The position numbers were made by a program, and so were the translations under genes. Source: Thalassotalea loyana (GTDB lineage: Bacteria; Pseudomonadota; Gammaproteobacteria; Enterobacterales; Alteromonadaceae). Taken from it: a stretch of DNA of 64,000 nucleotides. Within the stretch, counting starts at the first letter, position 1, and the number at the start of each line of letters is the position of its first letter. The stretch is taken from positions 248,001 through 312,000 of the forward strand of contig NZ_BSSV01000003.1 of the NCBI RefSeq assembly GCF_030161435.1, in the 5' to 3' direction. The notes under the pieces were generated by a model. The model saw only the letters and a program-made list of their open reading frames with translations, made no database searches and was not told the origin of the DNA. Below are positions 37,331 to 46,559 of the stretch, piece by piece.

Positions 37331-37756
37331 ATGAAGATGATAAAATTAACTATCGCACTACTTACGTTTATATTGTTGACGGCATGTCAGTCAACTAACC
37401 ACGTCAATAGCCAAAGTGCTGTAGTGCAAACTCAAGTGACGTCAATCAACAGTCACGCAGTACCAGATACCACAGAAATTGCACCTATAGTGCTGTCTTC
37501 ATTTAAAGAGCGAGCTCAAAAACGTAAGTTAACTTCTGATGCAAGACTCGCCTATTCACTAGCAAATCGCTCAGTGCCTCAAGATCAACTGATGATGCTT
37601 GCTTTCGAGCAAAAACGGGCAAACAGTTTATTCATTCAAACGGGCTATTTTGTTGATATACGTGGCAGCCGAGCGCAAGATCCAAACACGAATCGGACAC
37701 AAGTAGCGTGGCAACACTTCGACGCTAATGCAAAAACGATAGCAGGGCCACGTTAA
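37331..37756 (+). CDS. small lipoprotein of unknown function
   Basis: About 141 residues. A signal peptide (IKLTIALLTFILLTAC) ends in LTAC, the lipidation site. The rest is polar and rich in Ser, Thr, Gln and Asn, with no recognised domain. The ATG at 37331 is chosen over the upstream TTG because the signal peptide then starts properly; ATG 37337 also works. It converges with truC, 10 bases apart. Confidence 0.7.
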   Translation: MKMIKLTIALLTFILLTACQSTNHVNSQSAVVQTQVTSINSHAVPDTTEIAPIVLSSFKERAQKRKLTSDARLAYSLANRSVPQDQLMMLAFEQKRANSLFIQTGYFVDIRGSRAQDPNTNRTQVAWQHFDANAKTIAGPR

Positions 37757-37766
37757 ACCATTATTG

Positions 37767-38540
37767 CTAACCGTCTATTGTCCAGCCTAACTGAGTAAAA
37801 ACCTGCTGCCATTGGTTATCAAAACGTGACTCAATAACTACCTCGTTACCTGTAATAGGATGAGTAAACGCCAGTGACTTAGCTTGTAACATCAGTCGTT
37901 TGAAACCAAAGTGCTGATGAAAAAATGGATTCTGTTTGTTATCCCCATGGTTTATGTCACCAATAATTGGATAACGTAAATGCGACAAATGTCTACGTAT
38001 CTGATGCTTTCTTCCTGTTTCAGGCATCAGTTTTACTAAGCTGTATCTAACACTTGGGTATTTGCCTACCGCGATTGGCAACGTTGCTGTTGCAACTGAT
38101 TCATATTGAGTCACCGCACTTTGTGCCTCTTTGTTTTGCTGAGCAAATTTATCTGCTATTTTATCGTGCTGTTCTTTTAGCGGGTGATCGACGATACCCT
38201 CACCAAGTAAGTGTCCTCTAGTCAGCGCATAGTATGTCTTTTTAACTTGTCTACTTGAGAATTGTTCATTCATCAACCGTGCAACCTCCTCAGTCAAAGC
38301 AAACAAAAGGACACCTGATGTCGGTCTATCTAGTCGATGCACAGGATATACATATTGCCCTACTTGGTCTCTAACAAGTTGAAGTGCAAAATACTTTTCA
38401 TGTCGGTCAAGATAGCTTCGATGAACAAATAGTCCAGCAGGTTTATCAACCGCAACAAAATATTCATCTTGAAATAAAATATCTAAGTGTGGTTTGTCGT
38501 CATTAATATCTTTGTCAATGTCGGTTAAGAGCTCATTCAT
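37767..38540 (-). CDS. truC: tRNA pseudouridine(65) synthase TruC
   Basis: Makes pseudouridine 65 in certain tRNAs. The catalytic HRLDRPTSGVLL carries the key Asp. The opening LDILFQDEYFVAVDKPAG, the central IADKFAQQNK, and the ending GRKHQIRRHLSHLRYPIIGD closely match E. coli TruC. I start at ATG 38540 (257 residues), which fits the family; the longer frame adds 26 residues overlapping the divergent promoter. Divergent from the DUF3549 gene, as in related genomes. Confidence 0.93.
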   Translation of the reverse strand: MNELLTDIDKDINDDKPHLDILFQDEYFVAVDKPAGLFVHRSYLDRHEKYFALQLVRDQVGQYVYPVHRLDRPTSGVLLFALTEEVARLMNEQFSSRQVKKTYYALTRGHLLGEGIVDHPLKEQHDKIADKFAQQNKEAQSAVTQYESVATATLPIAVGKYPSVRYSLVKLMPETGRKHQIRRHLSHLRYPIIGDINHGDNKQNPFFHQHFGFKRLMLQAKSLAFTHPITGNEVVIESRFDNQWQQVFTQLGWTIDG

Positions 38541-38626
38541 AGCACAGAGAAATAGCTTAGCAAGGTCATTTAAAATTTGGGCGATATTATCTATAATGCC
38601 GTCAAATTTTGATAGCACTAAATTTC

Positions 38627-39670
38627 ATGAGCACAATAGATACTATTTCAGATCTTCTAACCTTCTCGGGCAGTCAATTTCGCATTTATGATATTGGCCG
38701 CCGTATCGATAAGATTTCTAAAACAGATTTTGAAAAAATCGAGCAATGCCAGTTACCCTACCCCTATCCATTGCAAGGTCATGCGCATTTGGCTTGTGCA
38801 TTTTGGCAAAAAAACGCGAAAGCACCTTATATATGGTTCATTAAACTACCATTAGACGAAAGGGGTCTGTTAAATCAAGGGGCCAGAAATCACTTTATCG
38901 CTATTATTGTTGAAGCGCTCGGTAATGACCTAACCGTAGATCCAACAGAACAGCAAGAAGAGCTATTAAAAAGCAATCCATACCACTTCACGCCAGCACA
39001 GTATAAACTTGCGTCTTTAAATGCAAAATTAAATGTTGAGCTGAAACAGTCGGCAAGTAGTTATTATGAGCATACGCAGCTCTACTTTTCTGGGAAGCTA
39101 GGTTGGCATGATTGGCAGTCAGTTGGTGTTCAAGGTATTGCCGATTTTGCAGCGCGCCTAAAAGATAAAGAAAACGAACAATCGCTTGTTAAAGCGATAC
39201 CTCAATTGCCGATGCAAGTATTTAGTGTGTTAGCTAGCGCGTTGGAAAACGAACACTTGTCGCTAGCAAGCATAGATGCATTGATATCACGTTATAAAAA
39301 TGCACAGTCTCTTGAGGAAAAGCAACATGCAATGCGCGCGTTAGCCTCTAGCACAGAACACCCTCACGTTATTGATCTGATCTCTTCACTATTAGAGAGT
39401 GAAGAGAACCAGCAGGCAACTACTGCAGAGCTTCTGATTATTATTTCTGGACGTTGTTGGCAAACGCTTGCTTCGGAAAAGAATATGATATTGTTTTTAG
39501 AAAATTTAGCGAAATTAAATGATACAAACTTGTTCGGTGCAATATTTAAAGATATGGTATCAATACCTTTATTAAGACCTATTGTATTAATGTCAATTCG
39601 CTCGGAATGCCGAAGCGAAATGCTGTCAAAAGCTATAGGCACATTATTTAATCGAGCAAATAGCCATTAA
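38627..39670 (+). CDS. DUF3549 family protein
   Basis: 347 residues, cytoplasmic, mostly helical. Recognised by the conserved start (TISDLLTFSGSQFRIYDIGRRI) and the PYPYPLQGHAHLACAFWQ region typical of DUF3549. The C-terminal half has HEAT-like helices. Function unknown. The neighbours truC (divergent) and DUF3301 (downstream 23 bases) form the usual conserved set. Confidence 0.88.
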   Translation: MSTIDTISDLLTFSGSQFRIYDIGRRIDKISKTDFEKIEQCQLPYPYPLQGHAHLACAFWQKNAKAPYIWFIKLPLDERGLLNQGARNHFIAIIVEALGNDLTVDPTEQQEELLKSNPYHFTPAQYKLASLNAKLNVELKQSASSYYEHTQLYFSGKLGWHDWQSVGVQGIADFAARLKDKENEQSLVKAIPQLPMQVFSVLASALENEHLSLASIDALISRYKNAQSLEEKQHAMRALASSTEHPHVIDLISSLLESEENQQATTAELLIIISGRCWQTLASEKNMILFLENLAKLNDTNLFGAIFKDMVSIPLLRPIVLMSIRSECRSEMLSKAIGTLFNRANSH

Positions 39671-39693
39671 TCGCTAGTTAAGCAGTTATAACA

Positions 39694-39996
39694 ATGGAAA
39701 ACATCTATTATTTACTCTTCGCCTTTTTGATCTGCTGGTATTTCATTTACCTGAGAAAAATTGCTGAAGTAGGGAAAAAACACGTATTACTCTATTGCCA
39801 ACAAAACCAATTACAGTTTATCGACGTAGCACGACGTAAAAGCCGCATAAAATTCAATAAACAAGATGGTTTATTTTGGCAAAGTACCTTTGATTTTCAT
39901 TTTAGTGGTGATGGTGAAGAATCATACCAGGGTGTGATGACACTCAAAGGGATAAAAATTCAAGATATTACGACACCAGCATTTAGAGTTCATTAA
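39694..39996 (+). CDS. DUF3301 family protein
   Basis: 100 residues with an N-terminal membrane helix (YYLLFAFLICWYFIYL) and a basic cytoplasmic part, in which VLLYCQQNQLQFIDVA is characteristic of DUF3301. Function unknown. Likely co-transcribed with the DUF3549 gene and the downstream DUF805-like gene. Confidence 0.85.
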   Translation: MENIYYLLFAFLICWYFIYLRKIAEVGKKHVLLYCQQNQLQFIDVARRKSRIKFNKQDGLFWQSTFDFHFSGDGEESYQGVMTLKGIKIQDITTPAFRVH

Positions 39997-40025
39997 CAAT
40001 AACTTAGCGTATTTGGGAGAATACC

Positions 40026-41129
40026 TTGCCTTTACTTCAATCTTTGTTCTGCCTTAAAGGTAAAGACAATAGAGAGCGTTTTACAATTATTCAATTAAGT
40101 GCTGTCGTGTTATTCGTGTTATTCAACACGCTTTTAGGTGGCAACACAATCATCATGTTACTGTTAGTGCTAGCAATCACAAGTATCAGTGCATTAAGCG
40201 CCTTACGTCGTTGTAACGATGCAAATCTGACGAACAAAATACTACTGCTTCCAAGTGCTTTGTTATTCGTTACATGTTTGCTTGTTATATTTACTGAGAG
40301 TTCTAATTTTAATTTTGCCTTATTTCTCCCATTACTTAGCCAACTCTATTTGCTTACATTTAAAGGGCACCAAAAAGAGCTGGAATATCATTTAGGCTAC
40401 AATGGGCCCATTGACCTATCATCGACGCAACCTAACTACCAAAGTGCTAACGTAAGACGTGTAGAACCTACTTTGGTGGGGAGTTCTGCGCACAGCGCAG
40501 AGGCACCTGTGGCAGAGGGGGTTACTTCAAATAGTGAGTCTATCGAATTAAACCAACCTACCTCATCTAACAGCACAAATAATGAAGATATTGGAGAAAA
40601 AGTCAGAGAGTTACTTTTTGCTCACAAACAAAAGCTATTGATTGGTCTGGCTGTTTTGACGCTGTTGACTGTTTTGTTCGTTATCGTTTCAAATCAAGAG
40701 CCTGCACAGGACACAGTTGTTGAACCTATAGTCGAGCCGTTGGTAACACAAGATTACTTAGAACAATCCAACATTGTAGAGCTTAGTGATGGCTTTAGCG
40801 TTGCCTCAAACCCATTCCAAGGCATTGTTATTTCATGGCAAGCCGACGATACGTTGCGCACGGAGTTATGGAACATAACTACGGCCGAAGGTGATGAAAG
40901 CTGTAAAGAACTAACATTTAATAACAAACAAAGTGTTCGAACATCTCAAGTTATGGTGAAAAACAACTCACAGTATTTTGCAGTATTTTCACCGCTTGAT
41001 AGCCATAGCCTAGTAAATCAACTTGCAAAACGCGGCAGTTTTAAATTGTGTGGTTATGATTTCTCTCTAAAAGGTAGTCAGGCTGCGCTAGGTAAAGTGC
41101 GCTATTATGGCGAATTACTAAGTTACTAA
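40026..41129 (+). CDS. membrane protein with DUF805-like N-terminus and a C-terminal periplasmic domain
   Basis: 367 residues. Residues 1-120 hold three or four helices resembling DUF805/YhaH proteins (FCLKGKDNRERF, SALRRCNDANL). A Ser/Asn-rich linker (about 135-190) leads to another helix (about 200-220) and a C-terminal domain of about 145 residues with two cysteines. The C-terminal domain is not recognised. The start is a TTG with GGGAGA 5 bases upstream. It closes the DUF3549-DUF3301 run and has its own terminator. Confidence 0.8.
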   Translation: MPLLQSLFCLKGKDNRERFTIIQLSAVVLFVLFNTLLGGNTIIMLLLVLAITSISALSALRRCNDANLTNKILLLPSALLFVTCLLVIFTESSNFNFALFLPLLSQLYLLTFKGHQKELEYHLGYNGPIDLSSTQPNYQSANVRRVEPTLVGSSAHSAEAPVAEGVTSNSESIELNQPTSSNSTNNEDIGEKVRELLFAHKQKLLIGLAVLTLLTVLFVIVSNQEPAQDTVVEPIVEPLVTQDYLEQSNIVELSDGFSVASNPFQGIVISWQADDTLRTELWNITTAEGDESCKELTFNNKQSVRTSQVMVKNNSQYFAVFSPLDSHSLVNQLAKRGSFKLCGYDFSLKGSQAALGKVRYYGELLSY

Positions 41130-41147
41130 TGCTCTTCTAGTGATCAT

Positions 41148-41177
41148 AAAAAAGCCTCATCATTGAGGCTTTTTTTG
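41148..41177 (+). terminator. terminator of the DUF805-like gene
   Basis: AAAAAGCCTCA pairs with TGAGGCTTTTT around TCAT, followed by seven T, 19 bases past the stop. Confidence 0.88.
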
Positions 41178-41345
41178 TATGTATTTTTCCTTTCTCAAAG
41201 ACTAGCTTCGTAATCCTAATATGGTTTGAAAAGACCTTTGTGCCGTAAGGACCATATGAGAGCCAATACGAGGCCCCGCCTTAATGTTCAATGCATATTG
41301 TCATCTAGCGTATTCTTTTATTAAAAAGAAACGAAAATTAGACAT

Positions 41346-41376
41346 AAAAAAGGCTAACCTAAGGTTAGCCTTTTTT
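41346..41376. terminator. terminator of the PEP-CTERM gene, probably bidirectional
   Basis: AAAAAAGGCTAACCT pairs almost perfectly with its complement. T-runs lie on both sides, so it works on the minus strand for the PEP-CTERM gene and could also end a rightward transcript. Confidence 0.88.
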
Positions 41377-41391
41377 GATTAGTACTAGCGC

Positions 41392-42831
41392 CTATTTAGC
41401 TTTACGGCGAAAGCCTAGTAGCATTAACATTGTTCCAAACAATACGAGTGTTGATGGCTCAGGCACAGAGACCGAATCCGTATCAAATGTGATTGCGGTC
41501 ATTGAGACATTTGTTGATTGGCCTTGTACACCACCGTAATTGATACCAGTAACAAATGCCAAATCATCATTTGGATCTAGCTCTAAGCTTGGGTTGATGC
41601 CACGAATTTCGAACGCACTAACCATATCACTTAAATCCCAGAAGTAGCTATCACCGGCCATTAACGTTGCAACGAATAACCCGTTCACCCAAAGCTCGTA
41701 ACCGTCGATATCGTTAACAGAAGCGAGCGAAGGCATTGTTACTTCAGTAAAGTAACCATCAGTAATCGCATATGCGTAGCCAACTGAAACCACAGGGTCA
41801 ATCCAAATCGTACCTTCTGGCACAGGCGGTAAATCGAAGTTAAACGCGCCATTCTCATCTGGTTCACCGTTATTTGGTAAAATTGGAATAAATTCACTTT
41901 GTCCTTCACCACCAAATGCTGCTAAGAAAACAGCAGAGTCAACAGCACTATCACCTGTATCAGCAATGATAATATCAAAAACATTGCCAGTAGAACCTGG
42001 CACTACTGGAATATCAAAGCGTAACAATGGATTGCCATTTGGTTGAAGCACACCGCCAAAAGGCGCACCTTCTAAAAAGTCCATGTCAGGGTGATTAATA
42101 TTTACAGCTAAAGGTGTATCTTCAGGTGCAGCGCCGCTCTCTTGCACGGCCGCATAGTTTTGACCATTTAAGTACAAACCAAAACCATCAATAAAACCTG
42201 AACCTACAAAGTTAGGGAATTCATTTGAACCGAATGCGCCTAGGAATGACACGGTATCCGTATTAGCATCTACATCAAATGTAATTGTTAACTGAGCAAC
42301 GTCATTGTGTTGAAAGCCTGGTGTATTGCCTGACGTAATTGGATCGAGTAACGCCTCTTGCGCTGACGTCGCTGCTGAGCCTGATGAAATAATAGTGTTA
42401 GTGCCTAAAGGGCCAGCCAATACAGCTGGAGCGGCGTTAAAAGCTACAGGTTGAGGGCCTACCGGACCAAATTCACAGACCTCGTCTTCACATGGAAAAT
42501 CAGGAATCTCACACTCTTCACCCTCACAGTCACCTGGACCATCTGGACCTCCACCATTAAATGGATTATTAAGGTCGTTTACATTTCCTGTACTTAATAC
42601 AATACCTGGACTTGGTAAACCAACAATACCAGTGTCGCCATTGTAGGTACCTGCTGCTACTGCTGTCGCACTGAAGTTAATATTCGTAACATCGATACCC
42701 GTTGTACCGTTAAGTGTAAGAATATCTGACAATATTACACCATCCGTTACGGGGGTAATCACGTCAGCCATTGCTGGAGAAGCCGCTATCAATCCTGCGA
42801 CAAGAAGGGGAAGTGTTTTCTTGGTATTCAT
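41392..42831 (-). CDS. PEP-CTERM secreted protein with choice-of-anchor L domain
   Basis: 479 residues with a signal peptide (LPLLVAGLIAASPAMA) and a C-terminal PEP-CTERM sorting tag: VPEPSTL, a hydrophobic stretch and the basic RRKAK end. Exosortase cuts such tags to release or attach the protein in exopolysaccharide-producing bacteria. Residues about 25-215 resemble the choice-of-anchor L domain (TGIDVTNINFSATA, PGIVLSTGNV). A Cys/Glu-rich stretch (about 100-125) has five Cys in about 22 residues and is not part of the usual domain. No exosortase gene is in the window. A sigma-54-like promoter lies just upstream. Confidence 0.9.
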   Translation of the reverse strand: MNTKKTLPLLVAGLIAASPAMADVITPVTDGVILSDILTLNGTTGIDVTNINFSATAVAAGTYNGDTGIVGLPSPGIVLSTGNVNDLNNPFNGGGPDGPGDCEGEECEIPDFPCEDEVCEFGPVGPQPVAFNAAPAVLAGPLGTNTIISSGSAATSAQEALLDPITSGNTPGFQHNDVAQLTITFDVDANTDTVSFLGAFGSNEFPNFVGSGFIDGFGLYLNGQNYAAVQESGAAPEDTPLAVNINHPDMDFLEGAPFGGVLQPNGNPLLRFDIPVVPGSTGNVFDIIIADTGDSAVDSAVFLAAFGGEGQSEFIPILPNNGEPDENGAFNFDLPPVPEGTIWIDPVVSVGYAYAITDGYFTEVTMPSLASVNDIDGYELWVNGLFVATLMAGDSYFWDLSDMVSAFEIRGINPSLELDPNDDLAFVTGINYGGVQGQSTNVSMTAITFDTDSVSVPEPSTLVLFGTMLMLLGFRRKAK

Positions 42832-42867
42832 TAACTCTATTCCTTTAGTAAATCCTGCGGTGGTTTA

Positions 42868-42883
42868 AGCAATAAATATTCCA
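42868..42883 (-). promoter_or_regulatory. sigma-54-like -24/-12 promoter for the PEP-CTERM gene
   Basis: TGGAATATTTATTGCT on the minus strand has GG and GC spaced 12 bases apart as in TGG-N9-TTGCW. A start about 12 bases on (near 42858) leaves a 27-base leader with AAAGGAA before the ATG. PEP-CTERM genes are often under PrsK/PrsR and sigma-54. The match lacks the CACG part, so it is moderate. Confidence 0.5.
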
Positions 42884-43036
42884 GAACCAGGACCCTAGAT
42901 AATACAAGGGCTATAGTAGCTGTGCTTTCTCGGGGTGTAAAATATTCCAACACTAAACGATATCTCAATAAATTGCTTGCACACATTTCAAAAACCCAGA
43001 TAGACTAACAGCAATAACATTCAACGGACGATATTT

Positions 43037-43636
43037 ATGTTAAAAATTAAGCTTTTACCCTTTGCACTAAGTGGCCTTTTATTAGCCTTATCAGCGCAAA
43101 GTGCCGATGACAACGGGCAATTTGCAATAGATGGAGCTGGTGCTCAGCAATGTAAAGTCTATACAAACGCTTGGGAGCAAAATTCACGCGACGCATATGT
43201 TTTTATTGGGTGGCTAGATGGATATGTAAGCGGCCAAAATCAAACGAATAATCAAACCTTTGACCTTACACCTTGGCAAACGAGCGAAACGATGGCGAGC
43301 CTCGTTTATAAGGCATGCAAAAACACGCCTGACGACAGTTTCCTATTGGCGACAATCAAAGTTTTAAGGTTTTTAGCCCCTACCAAACAATCAGCGCAAA
43401 CAGCATTAATTAAGGTTGAGGTCGAAGGACAAAGCGTCTATCTCTATCAACAAACTATTGACGCTATTCATAAAAAGTTAAACAGTTTGGAGTACTTAGC
43501 AAATAGCGATAACAAAACCTTTAATACAAAGAGTCAGTCAGCACTTAAGAAGTTTCAAGAACAAAATGGTCTTCCAGCCACGGGCTTCCCTGACCAAAAA
43601 TCTCTTATAATGCTTTTATTAGGGCAAGTAAAATAA
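43037..43636 (+). CDS. secreted protein with C-terminal peptidoglycan-binding domain
   Basis: 199 residues. A signal peptide ends at AQSA. Residues 30-110 contain two conserved-looking cysteines (QQCKVYTNAW, VYKACKNTP) and resemble Rap1a/HdeA-type small periplasmic folds. Residues 130-195 look like PG_binding_1 (KLNSLEYLAN..TKSQSALKKFQEQNGLPATG). Probably binds cell-wall peptidoglycan. It is convergent with the glycosyltransferase, 15 bases apart. Confidence 0.78.
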   Translation: MLKIKLLPFALSGLLLALSAQSADDNGQFAIDGAGAQQCKVYTNAWEQNSRDAYVFIGWLDGYVSGQNQTNNQTFDLTPWQTSETMASLVYKACKNTPDDSFLLATIKVLRFLAPTKQSAQTALIKVEVEGQSVYLYQQTIDAIHKKLNSLEYLANSDNKTFNTKSQSALKKFQEQNGLPATGFPDQKSLIMLLLGQVK

Positions 43637-43651
43637 AGTAGCGATGAGCGT

Positions 43652-44674
43652 TTACACTTGTTGCCACAAACGCTCACACAACCGTTCTGGTTGGTCGTAA
43701 TTTCCTTCTAACAACCACTCAATTAATGGCGATGGATCACTTGGAAAATTGACCATCGTGGACGTTTTGACTCCTAACCATTGGTCAACCGCATGCTCAT
43801 TTAAAGACTCCATAACACTTGCGGCTTTCATTTGTTCTAGTACCCTTGCATTTGACGCTTGTTCAAATTGACCATTTAATGGTTTCACAAGTAGTTTTTT
43901 ACCAAGTGTTAATGCCTCACTAGACAATTCAAATCCTGCGTTACATATCGCACCATTACATTGCTGTAAGTCATGTAAAAACTGATGACGGTTAAGTGGA
44001 TTAAAATAACAGTTCTCAACCTGGTATTTATGCTTTACATCAGGATGATAGATAACGAAGTCTTCATCAATAAACAAGCTAAGCAATGCCGTTATTTCTT
44101 CGAGTTTTTCAAATGGTAAATACACTAAGTAGAAACTTTCAGCATGCCTATCAACACGCTCAACCTCGACAAAGGGTGGTAAAATTGTCCCACCAAACGG
44201 TTGCCAATGAACACCCAAGGATAAGTTTGCTGGCGCAAACATTTTAATAAACCAACGATGTAGCCATGAATTTGATTCAATAGGTACTGAAGGATCATTA
44301 AAAGCTGCTTGGTGCGAAATATTGATGACTTGTTTATTCGCTCTTTTTGCCGCCCAAGCCGATACCGGTTCAAAATCATTCAATACAAGGTCATACTGTG
44401 TCACATCAAGTGACCTAACATCAGCAAGAAACTGACCAAACTTAAGTTTCTTTGCACTTTGCCAAAGGGATACTTTGCCCGCTACAGTTGAAAAGGAAAG
44501 TCCTCGATATGTTTGATAGCGACCAAAAACATCCATGTCGAAATATTGATCATCTTCTCGACCAGAGAATAAGTAGTCAACCTCTATGCCTTTGGCATTA
44601 AAACAAGCCGCCATTGCTCTAGCTCTTGTGATATGACCGTTTCCTGTCCCTTGTACACCATATAAAATTTTCAT
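43652..44674 (-). CDS. MJ1255/VC2487-family glycosyltransferase
   Basis: 340 residues. The opening ILYGVQGTGNGHITRARA is the nucleotide-sugar-binding glycine loop of the MurG-like GT-B fold, and NAGFELSSEALTLGKKLLVKPL is the C-terminal donor-binding motif. It fits the MJ1255/VC2487 family, whose acceptor is unknown. Its ATG overlaps the end of the PAP2 gene by 4 bases, which suggests a pathway using an isoprenoid-linked sugar. Confidence 0.9.
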   Translation of the reverse strand: MKILYGVQGTGNGHITRARAMAACFNAKGIEVDYLFSGREDDQYFDMDVFGRYQTYRGLSFSTVAGKVSLWQSAKKLKFGQFLADVRSLDVTQYDLVLNDFEPVSAWAAKRANKQVINISHQAAFNDPSVPIESNSWLHRWFIKMFAPANLSLGVHWQPFGGTILPPFVEVERVDRHAESFYLVYLPFEKLEEITALLSLFIDEDFVIYHPDVKHKYQVENCYFNPLNRHQFLHDLQQCNGAICNAGFELSSEALTLGKKLLVKPLNGQFEQASNARVLEQMKAASVMESLNEHAVDQWLGVKTSTMVNFPSDPSPLIEWLLEGNYDQPERLCERLWQQV

Positions 44675-45189
44675 AACGTTCCTATCAATGAAATTGTAAG
44701 CCCTAGCATAGCGCCGGCAAAAATGTCACTGGGGTAATGAACGCCCAGAGTGACCCTTGATAAGCCAATTAACCCTGCCCAAACAAAGGCAACCCCTCCA
44801 AATTCGGGGTAGTATTGATTAATTATCATTGCCATCAATACAGCTGAAGAAGTGTGCCCTGAAGGCATGCTAAATTTATCTGACGCGCGGATATATGACT
44901 CATAATGGGTCAGCAATTGACATGGCCTTTCTCGCTTGAATGTATGTTTGAGCGTTAAATACAGTGGAAGGTAAATTGCAAACAATACGATGGCATGCGT
45001 AAAAAATATTAAGCCTTGCTCTTTTTCAAATAGCAAAGCAAATACCCCGATGGCGACATACAGATAGCCATCTCCCGTTTTAGATATTAAACGACTAGAT
45101 TCCTTATAACGTTTACTTTCAGTTTTTAAAAACAAAAATTTGAATATAGCCAGGTCTACAGCGTTAACATACTCTTTCGTTAGCAGCAT
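44671..45189 (-). CDS. PAP2-family membrane phosphatase
   Basis: 172 residues with about five helices. The three PAP2 motifs are present: KHTFKRERPC, PSGHTSSAV and SRVTLGVHYPSDI. Removes phosphate from lipid phosphates such as isoprenyl or phosphatidic acid derivatives. Shares ATGA with the downstream glycosyltransferase, so the products are made together. Confidence 0.93.
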   Translation of the reverse strand: MLLTKEYVNAVDLAIFKFLFLKTESKRYKESSRLISKTGDGYLYVAIGVFALLFEKEQGLIFFTHAIVLFAIYLPLYLTLKHTFKRERPCQLLTHYESYIRASDKFSMPSGHTSSAVLMAMIINQYYPEFGGVAFVWAGLIGLSRVTLGVHYPSDIFAGAMLGLTISLIGTL

Positions 45190-45328
45190 ATCGAGTGAAC
45201 CTCTAGGTTACGATATATTGCTAGATTAGGGGCCAATTATGAAGGTTAGATGAAGGTAATGAGATAGAAAAATGACAAAGCACACTGCACATCAAATGCA
45301 GTGCGCCTGTAATTAACAACAATAACGA

Positions 45329-46381
45329 TTAATCTTGCTCTAGCTGCACGCCTTTGTGCTCAGCGCGCTTGCGCCATAATTTGCGTGCAAGCTTTTGCAT
45401 ATCCACGTCCTGATCTTTTTCGTCAACAATTTCTAAACCAAGTAACGTCTCAATAACGTCTTCCAATGTAATAATACCTTGGATAGTACCGTATTCACTT
45501 ACCACTAGCATAATGTGAGATCTTTCTTCAATCAGCTTGTCCATCACTTGATTTAAAGGCAGCTTTTCAGGTACTGCTCGGATGGGTCTCACATAGTTTG
45601 CTAATGGTTGCTTACCATTTTCTCGTGCTTGTGCCATAAGCAAATCCGATCGAAAAACATAGCCGACGATATTATCTGCATCATCTTGGTAAACAGGAAT
45701 GCGTGAAAAAAACACTTTATCGTACTTATGGAAGTACTCTTCGACTAATAAGCTATTCGATAAGCTGAATATGACTGTCCTCGGCGTCATTGCATCTTTA
45801 ACTTTTAACGACTTAAGCAACATTAAATTCTGCAAGAACTGTGACTCTTTCTCCTCAAGCTGCCCTTCTTCGCTGCTCACTTGCGCCATCGCAGAAAATT
45901 CTTCTCGACTTAGACCTGACAAGTTATCGCTTTTGCTAAAGAACGATGTCACAAAGTCAGACATCTTAATAAGCGGATAAAGTCCCCAAACCATATACTT
46001 AAGAATATGTGCTGACGCAGGAGCTAACTGGCGCCAATATTGAGCGCCTATCGTTTTCGGAATAATTTCTGAAAAAACTAAAATCAATAAGGTTAGTACA
46101 GCAGAAAACACACCAATGTAGGCGCTGCCAAAGACAACGGTTGCTTGAGCACCAGCACCAGCAGCGCCAATCGTATGCGCAATAGTATTTAGCGTAAGAA
46201 TGGCTGATAACGGCTGACTCACGTTATCTTTCCACTTTTTATAAAGGTGCCCTGATGGACGATCCTCATTCACCAATGTTGTTACATAAGCTGTATTTAC
46301 GCTAAGTAAAACGGCTTCAAGTACAGAGCACAAAAAAGAAACACCAATCGCCAAAGCGATATAAATAATTAATAAAGTCAT
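45329..46381 (-). CDS. CNNM/DUF21 membrane protein with CBS pair
   Basis: 350 residues. Four helices (about 1-140, SEIIPKTIGAQY is the conserved end of the DUF21 domain) are followed by a CBS pair (about 195-320, MTPRTVIFSL and GIITLEDVIETLLG). There is no CorC/HlyC domain, so this is the short form. The family moves magnesium, cobalt or sodium. Single gene, divergent from the DUF3429 operon. Confidence 0.9.
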   Translation of the reverse strand: MTLLIIYIALAIGVSFLCSVLEAVLLSVNTAYVTTLVNEDRPSGHLYKKWKDNVSQPLSAILTLNTIAHTIGAAGAGAQATVVFGSAYIGVFSAVLTLLILVFSEIIPKTIGAQYWRQLAPASAHILKYMVWGLYPLIKMSDFVTSFFSKSDNLSGLSREEFSAMAQVSSEEGQLEEKESQFLQNLMLLKSLKVKDAMTPRTVIFSLSNSLLVEEYFHKYDKVFFSRIPVYQDDADNIVGYVFRSDLLMAQARENGKQPLANYVRPIRAVPEKLPLNQVMDKLIEERSHIMLVVSEYGTIQGIITLEDVIETLLGLEIVDEKDQDVDMQKLARKLWRKRAEHKGVQLEQD

Positions 46382-46559
46382 TAATAAAAGATCAATACGT
46401 CCGAGTTTTCATTACAAAAATAATGGGGGCAATTCACTCTAAATACAATAGATTTTCAACGAAAATCTATGTAATTGAATCAAAAACTTAGAATATCTTC
46501 ATTGATCGAAACATCCAATGCGACCGTAATCTATCCTATATCTATTGAGAGTTTCTGCT

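Noticed and set aside
43646-43675. GAGCGTTT/AAACGCTC hairpin at the 43.6 kb convergent ends
   Set aside because: It lies within the last codons of the glycosyltransferase gene and has no T-run, so termination is not supported.
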